DNA of 32,979 nt from Microbacterium aerolatum (GTDB lineage: Bacteria; Actinomycetota; Actinomycetes; Actinomycetales; Microbacteriaceae): NCBI RefSeq assembly GCF_007988825.1, contig NZ_BJUW01000021.1, positions 1 to 32,979 of the forward strand. The letters run 5' to 3'. The first letter of the stretch is position 1; the number at the start of each line of letters is the position of its first letter. The position numbers and the translations under genes were made by a program. Below the pieces are notes generated by a model. It was not told where the DNA came from and ran no database searches. It was given only the letters and a program-made list of their open reading frames with translations. Below, piece after piece: positions 26,682 to 32,979 of this stretch.

Positions 26682-27409
26682 CAGTCCGGATCCGGGACGC
26701 CGTTGAACACTTCGTGGTGGCCGTCGATCGTGCCGATGCGTGTCAGGGGCCAGGTGGTCAGGAACGCCTTGCCCACGACATTGTCAAGCGGGACGAAGCC
26801 GCCGCTGGGCAGATCCTGGTGCGCGCGAGCATCCTGCGAGCGGTCGCGATTGTCGCCGAGGACCCAGATCGATTCCGCAGGCACCGTGACGTCGAAGGGA
26901 TCGTTTGATGCCGCCGTGTCACCCTCGGGCAGGTTGAGGTAGGACAGTTCGTCGATCGGGGCGTCGTTGATCGTGATCTGGCCCAGCGAGTTGCAGCACA
27001 CCACGTGGTCGCCGGGAAGGCCGATGAGGCGCTTGACGAGGTGATCCTCACTGTCGGAGGACGAGAGTCCGATCAGGGTCAGCAGCCCGTCGAACCACTC
27101 GATGACCACGGGGCGCGTCGGTGCCTTGGGCTGCACCGGCAGCCATCCGCCCGGATCCTCGAACACGACGACGTCACCGCGCGAGTAGCCGGTCCAGCGC
27201 GGGGTGAGCTCGTCGACGAGGATGCGGTCGTTGACCAGCAGGGTCTTCTCCATCGACGCGGAGGGAATATAAAACGAGCGGACGACGAAGCTCTTCACGA
27301 GGAACGAGACGAGCGCGGCGATCACGATGATCACAAGGACGTCGCGCAGGAAGACCCAGAATCCGCGCCTCCGCTTCTCGGGGACGTCCGGGGCGGATTC
27401 AGTCGTCAT
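26681..27409 (-). CDS. lepB: Signal peptidase I
   Basis: Cleaves secretory signal peptides at the outer face of the membrane. 242 aa with a basic cytoplasmic N-terminus (PEKRRRGF), one TM helix (about residues 18-42), and the catalytic domain. Ser52 in IPSASMEKTL is the nucleophile; Lys126 in DHLVKRLIGLPGD is the general base. The later box VLGDNRDRSQDAR is also present. ATG 27409 has AAGGA 5 nt upstream. It is preceded by the rplS terminator, so it probably heads the lepB-rnhB unit. Confidence 0.96.
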   Translation of the reverse strand: MTTESAPDVPEKRRRGFWVFLRDVLVIIVIAALVSFLVKSFVVRSFYIPSASMEKTLLVNDRILVDELTPRWTGYSRGDVVVFEDPGGWLPVQPKAPTRPVVIEWFDGLLTLIGLSSSDSEDHLVKRLIGLPGDHVVCCNSLGQITINDAPIDELSYLNLPEGDTAASNDPFDVTVPAESIWVLGDNRDRSQDARAHQDLPSGGFVPLDNVVGKAFLTTWPLTRIGTIDGHHEVFNGVPDPD

Positions 27410-27482
27410 CGCATTCCTTCACACAGTGTTCGCACCGCGCAGAGACGGCCCCTTCAAGGTTCGCACACTCCGGATCAAACAA

Positions 27483-27515
27483 AAGCACCCCGGGACGCTG
27501 TGTCCCGGGGTGCTT
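27483..27515 (-). terminator. Rho-independent terminator of rplS
   Basis: A perfect 14-bp stem (27483-27496 with 27502-27515) and a 5-base loop, followed on the minus strand by TTTTGTTT when the stem's terminal Ts are included. It lies 14 nt after the rplS stop and is the clearest terminator in the window. Confidence 0.92.
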
Positions 27516-27529
27516 CGTGGAAAACGCGA

Positions 27530-27877
27530 TCAGTTGTCGCGCTTCTCCTTGATCTTGGCCTTCTTGCCGCGCAGGTTGCGGAGGTAGTAGAGCTTCGCGC
27601 GACGCACGTCACCGCGGGTGACGACCTCGATGTGGTCGATCACCGGGGAGTGCACCGGGAAGGTGCGCTCGACGCCCACCTGGAAACTGATCTTGCGGAC
27701 CGTGAAGGTCTCGCGCACACTGTCACCCTGGCGACCGAGCACGACGCCCTGGAAGACCTGGATACGGGAGCGGGTGCCCTCAGTGATGTTGACGTGCACC
27801 TTGACGGTGTCACCGGGGCGGAAGTCGGGAATGTCGGAACGGAGCGAAGCCGCGTCGACGGCGTCCAGGATCTGCAT
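27530..27877 (-). CDS. rplS: 50S ribosomal protein L19
   Basis: 115 aa, the normal size. Conserved parts are [53 protein letters not shown] and [23 protein letters not shown] 27877 is chosen by the conserved N-terminus and a GAGAGAG purine run just upstream. The open frame extends further, but that part is leader. It stands alone, with a terminator immediately downstream. Confidence 0.98.
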   Translation of the reverse strand: MQILDAVDAASLRSDIPDFRPGDTVKVHVNITEGTRSRIQVFQGVVLGRQGDSVRETFTVRKISFQVGVERTFPVHSPVIDHIEVVTRGDVRRAKLYYLRNLRGKKAKIKEKRDN

Positions 27878-28007
27878 GATCGTCTCTCTCTGCACTCGCC
27901 ACAGGTCGGATGCATGGAATGGAAGGAATACGTGAAGTGTGTGCCGTACGGCGCATGATGCGAACGCGGACTCCCCTGAGGCAGAGTCGGTCACGGCACA
28001 AAGAACT

Positions 28008-28036
28008 ATTCTGCCATGGATCCGGCATCCGTCCAA
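28008..28036 (-). promoter_or_regulatory. Candidate rplS promoter
   Basis: TTGGAC (28031-28036) and CAGAAT (28008-28013) on the minus strand are separated by 17 bases. This would give a leader of about 125 nt before ATG 27877. No strong hairpin was noticed in that leader. Confidence 0.4.
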
Positions 28037-28042
28037 AACAGC

Positions 28043-28537
28043 TCAGACGCCGGCGTCGGGCTTCTCCCTGATGATGAACACGTCTGCGTCGGCCGCCGAA
28101 CGACGAGAAGACTCCGGCTCGGCATCCGGAGGTGTCGTCGCGAGGAATCGGATGCCGGTACCCGCCGTCCGCGCCTCACCCCACAGCTGCCACAGCATCA
28201 GCCAGAACAGGGCCAGAGCCACGGCGATCGCAGCGGTCAGCAGCAGCGGGAACCACGCCTGCGGGAAGAACCCGACTGCGATCGTGAGTACATGCCAGAC
28301 GCCGAAGCCGAGCACGTCCCACCAGGATGCCATCCGCGTCTCGCGTGCGGAGGGTCGCGCGCGCTGGAGCAGCGTCAGCACCAACTGCCCGACGAACACC
28401 GAGGGGATCGCGATGAACAGCACCCAGAGGAACGCCCAGCCACCGGCTCCCGTGATGCCCCACCCGATCAGGAGCCACAGCGGCAGCACGACAGCGGCAG
28501 GGAACATCCAGCGATAGAACGCTCGTCGCAACCACAT
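28043..28537 (-). CDS. Small membrane protein, function unknown
   Basis: 164 aa, rich in Trp (RAFYRWMFPAAVVLPLWLLIGWG). Four TM helices are likely, at about residues 12-30, 34-57, 76-93 and 96-118, with a basic loop after the second (QRARPSARETR). The cytoplasmic-looking tail is charged (PESSRRSAADADVFIIREKPD). I do not recognise the family; similar proteins are labelled hypothetical or MFS-like in related genomes without evidence. ATG 28537 is chosen because TACGAT lies exactly 6 nt upstream; CGGAGC immediately before ATG is too close to act as a Shine-Dalgarno site. It is divergent from map with 99 nt between. Confidence 0.78.
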   Translation of the reverse strand: MWLRRAFYRWMFPAAVVLPLWLLIGWGITGAGGWAFLWVLFIAIPSVFVGQLVLTLLQRARPSARETRMASWWDVLGFGVWHVLTIAVGFFPQAWFPLLLTAAIAVALALFWLMLWQLWGEARTAGTGIRFLATTPPDAEPESSRRSAADADVFIIREKPDAGV

Positions 28538-28543
28538 GCTCCG

Positions 28544-28549
28544 ATCGTA
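28544..28549 (-). promoter_or_regulatory. Candidate -10 box of a leaderless transcript for the small membrane protein
   Basis: TACGAT on the minus strand ends 6 nt before ATG 28537, the same arrangement as glgX, glgE, mnmA and others. Confidence 0.45.
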
Positions 28550-28636
28550 GGCGTCGCCGCTCGGCGGAGGTCGCGTGTTCGCTGTGAGCGGGCGCCCGCC
28601 CCGATCAGGGAGAATGGATACGACGAGAGGAACACC

Positions 28637-29419
28637 ATGATCGAACTGCGCACCCCGGCCGAGATCGAAGAGATGCGAGCCGCGGGACGTTTCGTCGCCG
28701 AGACCCTGGCGACGCTGCGCGACGAGACGAAGATCGGCACGAACCTGCTCACGATCGACCGCAAGGCGCACGACCTGATCCGCAAGAGCGGCGCGGAGTC
28801 CTGCTACATCGACTATGCGCCCTCGTTCGGCAACGGCCCGTTCGGCAAGGTCATCTGCACGTCGATCAACGACGCGGTGCTCCACGGACTCCCCCACGAC
28901 TACACGCTCCGCGACGGCGACCTCGTCTCGCTGGACTTCGCGGTCGCCGTCGACGGCTGGGTCGCGGACTCCGCCGTCTCCTTCGTCGTCGGCACGCCTC
29001 GCGACGAGGACCTCCGACTGATCGAGACGACCGAGCGCGCCCTGGATGCCGCGATCGCCGCAGCGACCGTCGGCAACCGCATCGGCGACATCTCCGCTGC
29101 CGTCGCCCAGATCGCGCACGGCGAGGGCTACTCGATCAACACTGACTTCGGCGGCCACGGCGTCGGCCGCACCATGCACGGCGACCCGCACGTCGCCAAC
29201 GACGGTCGCCCCGGTCGCGGATTCCCGCTGCGCGCAGGCCTCGTACTGGCGCTCGAGCCGTGGTTCCTCGCCACGACCGACGAGCTGCGCACCGACGAGG
29301 ACGGCTGGACGCTGCGCAGTGCAGACGGTTCGCGCGGTGCGCACTCCGAGCACACCGTCGCGATCACCGAAGACGGCCCGATCGTGCTGACGGATCGCAG
29401 CTTCCTCGGGGTCAAGTAG
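28637..29419 (+). CDS. map: Methionine aminopeptidase, type I
   Basis: Removes the initiator methionine from nascent proteins. 260 aa, the length of a type Ia enzyme. The pita-bread fold residues are visible: the two metal-binding Asp in LVSLDFAVAVDGWVADSAVSF, His in TDFGGHGVGRTMHGDPHV, Glu in LVLALEPWF, and Glu in HSEHTVAITEDG. ATG 28637 has GAGAGG (28625-28630) 6 nt upstream. In many bacteria map sits beside secY/adk/infA; here it stands with rplS/lepB and may be one of two paralogues. Its stop lies 5 nt before the first copy of the 72-bp repeat. Confidence 0.96.
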   Translation: MIELRTPAEIEEMRAAGRFVAETLATLRDETKIGTNLLTIDRKAHDLIRKSGAESCYIDYAPSFGNGPFGKVICTSINDAVLHGLPHDYTLRDGDLVSLDFAVAVDGWVADSAVSFVVGTPRDEDLRLIETTERALDAAIAAATVGNRIGDISAAVAQIAHGEGYSINTDFGGHGVGRTMHGDPHVANDGRPGRGFPLRAGLVLALEPWFLATTDELRTDEDGWTLRSADGSRGAHSEHTVAITEDGPIVLTDRSFLGVK

Positions 29420-29424
29420 CCCAC

Positions 29425-29496
29425 CCCCGAGAATTGCTTTGCGCGCCGAGACGGCCGCTGGCAAGGCAATTCTCGAGCGGCAGAGCAATTCTCGCG
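29425..29496. repeat. 72-bp palindromic repeat element, copy 1
   Basis: It fills the whole gap between the convergent stops of map and the glycosylase-like gene. It contains CGAGAATTGC at 29428-29437 and its reverse complement GCAATTCTCG at 29466-29475 and 29485-29494. It matches copy 2 (30698-30769) in the same orientation at 64 of 72 positions by hand alignment. It may double as a bidirectional terminator, although there is no U-run. Confidence 0.9.
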
Positions 29497-29931
29497 TCAG
29501 GAGGCGCGCTCCCACGTCGCGGGCGGGCCGTCGACGACGCGGAAACTCGGGTGCGGGTCGGGCGACGTGACGTCCTGCCAGCGCGTCAGCACCTCGGGGC
29601 TTCGAGCGGCGAGCTTGGAACGCAGGTGGCGCCACTCGACCGCGAGCTGGCCGTCTGTAACGTCGATCTGCGCCGCGATCGCGTCGGGCCTGCGGATGCG
29701 GCTGCGGTCGAAGCGGTAGCCGCGGGCGTCGGCTTCGACCGCGATGCCCTCGAGGTAGACGCCGATCGATGCGACCGGGTCGATCTGCGCCTGGAAGCGC
29801 TCGAGCTGCGGATGCCGCGTGTACCCGCGCGTCTCGCCGCACAACACCTTCTGGGCGAGCAGGGTCTCCCGCCAGCAGGCGACGAGCGCCTGCCTGTCCA
29901 GATAGCGCGGATGAACCGACCAGATCCTCAC
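29497..29931 (-). CDS. Pyrimidine-dimer DNA glycosylase/endonuclease V-like protein
   Basis: 144 aa. The N-terminus MRIWSVHPRYLDRQALVACW and following RETLLAQKVL, then GYTRHPQLERFQAQ, match the small bacterial proteins annotated as pyrimidine dimer DNA glycosylase/endonuclease V (Pyr_excise, related to T4 DenV). This is recalled family knowledge, not a search. If right, it would excise UV-induced dimers. The C-terminal half (LAVEWRHLRSKLAARSPEVL...) shows no further motif. GTG 29931 overlaps the methyltransferase stop (GTGA), so the two genes are coupled. The pair is enclosed by direct copies of a 72-bp repeat. Confidence 0.65.
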   Translation of the reverse strand: MRIWSVHPRYLDRQALVACWRETLLAQKVLCGETRGYTRHPQLERFQAQIDPVASIGVYLEGIAVEADARGYRFDRSRIRRPDAIAAQIDVTDGQLAVEWRHLRSKLAARSPEVLTRWQDVTSPDPHPSFRVVDGPPATWERAS

Positions 29932-30680
29932 CGGAGCGAGCCGCCCGCGCGGTAGACGAAGACCTCGGTGATCATCGGGAGTGTGAACTCCGCTCGCCCG
30001 GCGGTCGCCGGGTCGGCGTCGAGGATGCTGTTCAGTTGCGCGACCATCGCGGCCCGAGTCGCCTCATCAGCGGCAAGGAAGCTGCTCACGGTGAGCCAGC
30101 GACGGATGTAGTCTTCGCGCGTGATCTGCTCCGTCCAGCCGATCTCGCTGCGGTGACCGAACGTGAAACCGGGCAGCTCATCGGCGGCGGATGCCGTCGT
30201 CGAGTCAGCCCCGGCGCTCACGGCGGGATGCGCGACGCGGTGGCACGCACGGTCCCACGTGCATATCGGATCGGAGTGGTTCCACAGCAGCCCCAGCGCG
30301 CCACCGGGCACCAGCACACGCCGGATCTCGGCGCACGCGGCATCCCGGTCGAACCAGTGGAACGCCTGCGCGACGGTGACGGCATCCACCGCATCATCCG
30401 GCAACCGGATCTCCTCGGCACCGCCGGCCAGCGCCTCGACGGAAGGCAGCTTCGCGCGCAGCACATCGAGCATCGCGACAGACGGCTCCACCGCGACCAC
30501 GCGATCCGCGCGCGAGACCAGCAGCTCGGTGAACTTGCCCGTGCCCGCACCGAGGTCGAGCACGGCATCCAGCCGCTGCGGGACGATGTCAGCGGCCGCG
30601 GCATCCGGGAATCCGGGGCGATACCGGTCATACTCCTCGCCGATGCCCTCGAACGTCTTCGCCAGCTGCTGATCCACCAT
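29928..30680 (-). CDS. Class I SAM-dependent methyltransferase
   Basis: 250 aa. SAM-binding motifs are clear: motif I VLDLGAGTGKFTELL (about residues 41-55), the acidic end of strand 2 in VVAVEPS, AEEIRLPDDAVDAVTVAQAFHWFD, and RRVLVPGGALGLLWN. The start FEGIGEEYDRYRPGFP is typical of Methyltransferase_11-type enzymes acting on small molecules or lipids; the substrate is unknown. ATG 30680 lies 6 nt after TAGCGT. The downstream gene for a glycosylase-like protein overlaps by 4 nt. Confidence 0.88.
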   Translation of the reverse strand: MVDQQLAKTFEGIGEEYDRYRPGFPDAAAADIVPQRLDAVLDLGAGTGKFTELLVSRADRVVAVEPSVAMLDVLRAKLPSVEALAGGAEEIRLPDDAVDAVTVAQAFHWFDRDAACAEIRRVLVPGGALGLLWNHSDPICTWDRACHRVAHPAVSAGADSTTASAADELPGFTFGHRSEIGWTEQITREDYIRRWLTVSSFLAADEATRAAMVAQLNSILDADPATAGRAEFTLPMITEVFVYRAGGSLR

Positions 30681-30686
30681 GCCTCG

Positions 30687-30692
30687 ACGCTA
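30687..30692 (-). promoter_or_regulatory. Candidate -10 box of leaderless methyltransferase transcript
   Basis: TAGCGT on the minus strand, 6 nt before ATG 30680. Repeat copy 2 begins only 5 bases further upstream (30698), so the -35 region of this promoter would lie inside the repeat. Confidence 0.45.
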
Positions 30693-30697
30693 CCGCG

Positions 30698-30769
30698 CCC
30701 CGAGAATTGCTTTGCGCACCGAGACGGCTGCTGCCAGCGCAATTCTCGCGCCGCAAAGCAATTCTCGCG
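30698..30769. repeat. 72-bp palindromic repeat element, copy 2
   Basis: Same orientation as copy 1, differing at 8 of 72 positions by hand alignment. Here the outer arms are a perfect 16-bp inverted repeat: CGAGAATTGCTTTGCG (30701-30716) and CGCAAAGCAATTCTCG (30752-30767). A third GCAATTCTCG lies inside at 30739-30748. It sits between the 3' end of the ABC-F gene and the methyltransferase promoter. Confidence 0.92.
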
Positions 30770-30789
30770 GAAGGACGATGCGCAGCTCG

Positions 30790-32388
30790 CTATGCGAGCT
30801 CGATGAGCTCCTGGTACTCCTGGTTCCAGATGTCCTCGACACCGTCGGGCAGGATCAGCACACGCTCCGGGTTGAGCGAAGCGACGGCACCGGGGTCGTG
30901 CGAGACGAGCACCACGGCGCCCTCGTAGTGCGCGAGAGCGTCAAGGATCTCGAGGCGCGAGGCCGGGTCGAGGTTGTTGGTCGGCTCGTCGAGCAGCAGC
31001 AGGTTCGCGGACGACACCACGAGCGTCGCCAGCGACAGACGCGTCTTCTCTCCACCGGAGAGTACGCCGGCGGGCTTGAGGACGTCATCGCCGGTGAACA
31101 GGAACGATCCGAGCACACGGCGCGCTTCGGTCTCGGTGATGTGCGGGGCTGCGGAGACCATGTTCTGCAGCACCGAGCGATCGACGTCGAGGTTCTCGTG
31201 CTCCTGCGCGTAGTAACCGACCTTCAGGCCGTGCCCGGGCTCGAGCTGCCCGGTGTCGGGCTCGTCGACGCCGGCGAGCATGCGCAGCAGCGTGGTCTTT
31301 CCCGCACCGTTCAGCCCCAGCACGACGACCTTCGAACCGCGGTCGATCGCCAGGTCGACGTCGGTGAAGATCTCCAGCGACCCGTACGACTTCGACAGGC
31401 CGGATGCCATCAGCGGGGTCTTGCCGCAGGGCGCGGGCTTCGGGAACCGGAGCTTGGCGACCCGGTCGACCTCGCGCACGTCGTCGAGGCCGGCGAGCAG
31501 CTTCTCGGCACGGGCGACCATCTGGTGAGCGGCGGCCGCCTTGGACGCCTTCGCCCCGAATCGGGCGGCCTGCAGCTGCAGCGTCGTCGCCTTCTTCTCG
31601 GCGTTCGCCCGTTCCTTCTTGCGGCGCTCCTCATCGGCGGCGCGCTGGCGCAGGTAGTTCTTCCAGTTCATGTTGTACGCGTCGATGCTCTGGCGGTTGG
31701 CATCGAGGTAGAACACCCGGTTGACGGTCTCGCCGACGAGCTCGATGTCGTGGCTGATGACGATGAGACCGCCCTTGTAGTTCTTGAGGAACTCGCGCAG
31801 CCACACGACGCTGTCCGCGTCGAGGTGGTTCGTCGGCTCGTCGAGGATCATCGTCTCGGCATCCGAGAACAGGATGCGCGCGAGCTCGATGCGGCGACGC
31901 TGACCGCCCGAGAGCGTCCTCAGCGGCTGGTCGAGGATGCGATCGGGCAGCGAGAGGTTGTTGGCGATGGATGCCGCCTCCGCCTCGGCCGCATAGCCGC
32001 CGAGCCCCTCGAAGCGCTCCATGAGATTCGCGAACTTCTTCATGGCCTTGTCGGCGACCTTCGGGTCGTCGGATGCCATGTCCTCGGACGCCTTCGTCAT
32101 CCCGAGCTGGATCGACCCGAGTCCCCGGGCGTCCAGGATGCGCGTGCGCGCGAGCATCTCCGGGTCGCCGGTGCGCGGGTCCTGCGGGAGGTAGCCCAGC
32201 TCGCCGGACTTGGTGACCTTGCCGTCGGAGGGCAGCAGGTCGCCGGCGAGCACCTTGGTCAGCGTGGTCTTGCCGGCGCCGTTGCGGCCGACCAGACCGA
32301 TCTTGTCTCCGGCGGAGACGCGGAACGACACGCCCTCCATGAGGAGGCGGGCGCCCACGCGAATCTCGAGGTCGTGCACGGCAAGCAC
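30790..32388 (-). CDS. ABC-F family ATPase (Uup/EttA/YdiF-like)
   Basis: 532 aa, two ABC domains and no TM segments: a ribosome-associated ABC-F protein rather than a transporter. Domain 1 has Walker A GLVGRNGAGKTTLTKVL, signature TLSGGQRRRIELARIL and DEPTNHLDADSV. The inter-domain linker (about residues 240-300) is charged and helical (YLRQRAADEERRKKERANAEKKA). Domain 2 has VLGLNGAGKTTLLRMLAG, VLSGGEKTRLSLATLV and DEPTNNLDPAS. GTG 32388 (reads LAVHDLEIRVG) is preferred; GTG 32379 is possible. Some relatives give ribosome protection against antibiotics, others are translation factors; the sequence alone does not decide. Confidence 0.93.
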   Translation of the reverse strand: MLAVHDLEIRVGARLLMEGVSFRVSAGDKIGLVGRNGAGKTTLTKVLAGDLLPSDGKVTKSGELGYLPQDPRTGDPEMLARTRILDARGLGSIQLGMTKASEDMASDDPKVADKAMKKFANLMERFEGLGGYAAEAEAASIANNLSLPDRILDQPLRTLSGGQRRRIELARILFSDAETMILDEPTNHLDADSVVWLREFLKNYKGGLIVISHDIELVGETVNRVFYLDANRQSIDAYNMNWKNYLRQRAADEERRKKERANAEKKATTLQLQAARFGAKASKAAAAHQMVARAEKLLAGLDDVREVDRVAKLRFPKPAPCGKTPLMASGLSKSYGSLEIFTDVDLAIDRGSKVVVLGLNGAGKTTLLRMLAGVDEPDTGQLEPGHGLKVGYYAQEHENLDVDRSVLQNMVSAAPHITETEARRVLGSFLFTGDDVLKPAGVLSGGEKTRLSLATLVVSSANLLLLDEPTNNLDPASRLEILDALAHYEGAVVLVSHDPGAVASLNPERVLILPDGVEDIWNQEYQELIELA

Positions 32389-32441
32389 AGCGGAAGTCCG
32401 TTTCGTCAGGGGGGGGGTTGCGGCCGAACGGCCAGCCCCCC

Positions 32442-32447
32442 AGTATA
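32442..32447 (-). promoter_or_regulatory. Candidate -10 box of the ABC-F gene
   Basis: TATACT on the minus strand, 53 nt before GTG 32388. The implied leader of about 45 nt contains the palindrome GGCCGTTCGGCC (32422-32433) and a run of nine identical bases (G on plus, C on minus; 32409-32417). Confidence 0.5.
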
Positions 32448-32482
32448 GGTCGCGCACCGATGAGCCTTCCCCAGGAAGACCC

Positions 32483-32514
32483 CTCTGAGGTATGACGCGG
32501 TCGATACCTCAGAG
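32483..32514. promoter_or_regulatory. 11-bp inverted repeat, possible operator
   Basis: CTCTGAGGTAT (32483-32493) and ATACCTCAGAG (32504-32514) form a perfect 11-bp dyad with a 10-base centre. It lies between the divergent ABC-F and DedA genes, about 39 to 70 bases before the predicted DedA start. It has no U-run, so a protein-binding site is more likely than a terminator. Confidence 0.6.
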
Positions 32515-32540
32515 TGATGTGCCGGCATCCGCCTGCTCCG

Positions 32541-32546
32541 TAGGTT
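32541..32546 (+). promoter_or_regulatory. Candidate -10 box of leaderless DedA-family transcript
   Basis: TAGGTT ends exactly 6 nt before GTG 32553; the CTCCTC in between is pyrimidine-rich and cannot act as a Shine-Dalgarno sequence. Confidence 0.5.
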
Positions 32547-32552
32547 CTCCTC

Positions 32553-32979
32553 GTGGACATCATCAACGAGCTCATCCTGCAGGCCGCAGCCTCCCCCTGG
32601 CTGTACCTCGTCATGTTCGCGACTGCCGTGATCGACGGCTTCTTCCCGCCGATCCCCAGCGAGACGGTCCTGGTGGCGGCGGCAGCGGTGACGGCATCCA
32701 CCGGCGAGACGAACCTGTGGCTGCTGTGCGCGGTGGCCGCGATCGGCGCGATGATCGGCGACAACATCGCCTACGCGATCGGCCGCGCGGCCGGCACGTC
32801 ACGTTTCGCGTGGATGCGGCGTCCACGCGTCGCCGCGGCCTTCGCGCGCGCCCAGAACACGCTCACACGCAGCGGCGCGCCGCTCATCCTCGGCGCCAGG
32901 TACATCCCGGTCGGCCGGGTCGCTGTGAACATGTCCGCCGGGGCGCTCGGCTACCCATGGCGGCGATTCCTGCCGCTGA
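32553..32979 (+). CDS. DedA family membrane protein, N-terminal part (runs off the window edge)
   Basis: The first 142 residues are present; the family is usually about 200-220. The N-terminal amphipathic part and hydrophobic stretch WLYLVMFATAVIDGFFPPIPSETVLVAAAA carries the conserved F/P-P-x-P-S/G-E motif of DedA proteins. GDNIAYAIGRAAG and GAPLILGARYIPVGRVAVNMSAGALG supply the second conserved Arg-containing motif. DedA proteins are integral membrane proteins linked to lipid flipping and membrane homeostasis. GTG 32553 is supported by the TAGGTT-N6 arrangement; no stop is reached before the window ends. Confidence 0.92.
   Translation, partial: MDIINELILQAAASPWLYLVMFATAVIDGFFPPIPSETVLVAAAAVTASTGETNLWLLCAVAAIGAMIGDNIAYAIGRAAGTSRFAWMRRPRVAAAFARAQNTLTRSGAPLILGARYIPVGRVAVNMSAGALGYPWRRFLPL

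Noticed and set aside
28538..29842. Upstream extension of the small membrane protein frame, antisense to map
   Set aside because: The hydrophobic protein begins at ATG 28537; the rest of the frame is the antisense shadow of map and the glycosylase-like gene.

Overview
This is a GC-rich, gene-dense actinobacterial chromosome segment. Gene content and order suggest a Microbacteriaceae member, probably Microbacterium or a close relative. Supporting signs are the GlgE-type glycogen genes, the run map / rplS / lepB / rnhB / DUF2469 / yraN / comM / dprA / xerC / M23 protein / rpsB / tsf / pyrH / frr / cdsA, frequent GTG starts, many 4-base stop/start overlaps, and an acidic Ala/Glu-rich tail on ribosomal protein S2. 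The genus is an inference; there is no rRNA in the window to confirm it. No tRNA, rRNA, CRISPR array, insertion sequence or prophage was seen.

Layout. Positions 1-3715 (minus strand) carry a cysteine desulfurase, the tRNA 2-thiouridylase MnmA, and the N-terminal half of NAD+-dependent DNA ligase LigA, with a short 49-bp tandem repeat between mnmA and ligA. Positions 3756-10123 (plus) hold a glycogen cluster, glgX-glgE-glgB. Positions 10120-12929 (minus) are a translationally coupled pair: a membrane protein with an internal lipobox and a thioredoxin/TPR protein. An AI-2E-type permease (plus) follows. Next, on minus, come a small zinc-finger-like protein, an alpha/beta hydrolase and a secreted lysozyme-fold protein. 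Positions 15907-20724 (minus) are the conserved block rpsB-tsf // pyrH-frr-cdsA-DivIVA repeat protein. A secreted M23-like protein (plus) then converges on the block lepB-rnhB-DUF2469-yraN-comM-dprA-xerC. Upstream are rplS, a small membrane protein, map (plus), a methyltransferase plus pyrimidine-dimer-glycosylase-like pair, an ABC-F ATPase, and the start of a DedA-family protein.

How the genes connect. The desulfurase can supply persulfide sulfur to MnmA for s2U34 in tRNA. GlgE and GlgB build branched alpha-glucan from maltose-1-phosphate and GlgX debranches it. pyrH, frr, cdsA, rpsB, tsf, rplS and map serve UMP phosphorylation, ribosome recycling, phospholipid synthesis and translation. lepB, rnhB, dprA, comM and xerC cover secretion, RNA/DNA hybrid removal, DNA processing and recombination.

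The window is mainly housekeeping DNA. The less ordinary signals are: (1) two 72-bp direct copies of a palindromic element (29425-29496 and 30698-30769) exactly bracketing the methyltransferase/glycosylase pair; (2) a recurring TANNNT-N6-start-codon arrangement at seven genes, implying leaderless transcripts; (3) a strongly over-represented heptamer GGATGCC/GGCATCC; (4) a protein with a complete lipoprotein-type signal in its middle; (5) hairpins in the rpsB leader; and (6) an 11-bp dyad between the ABC-F and DedA genes.
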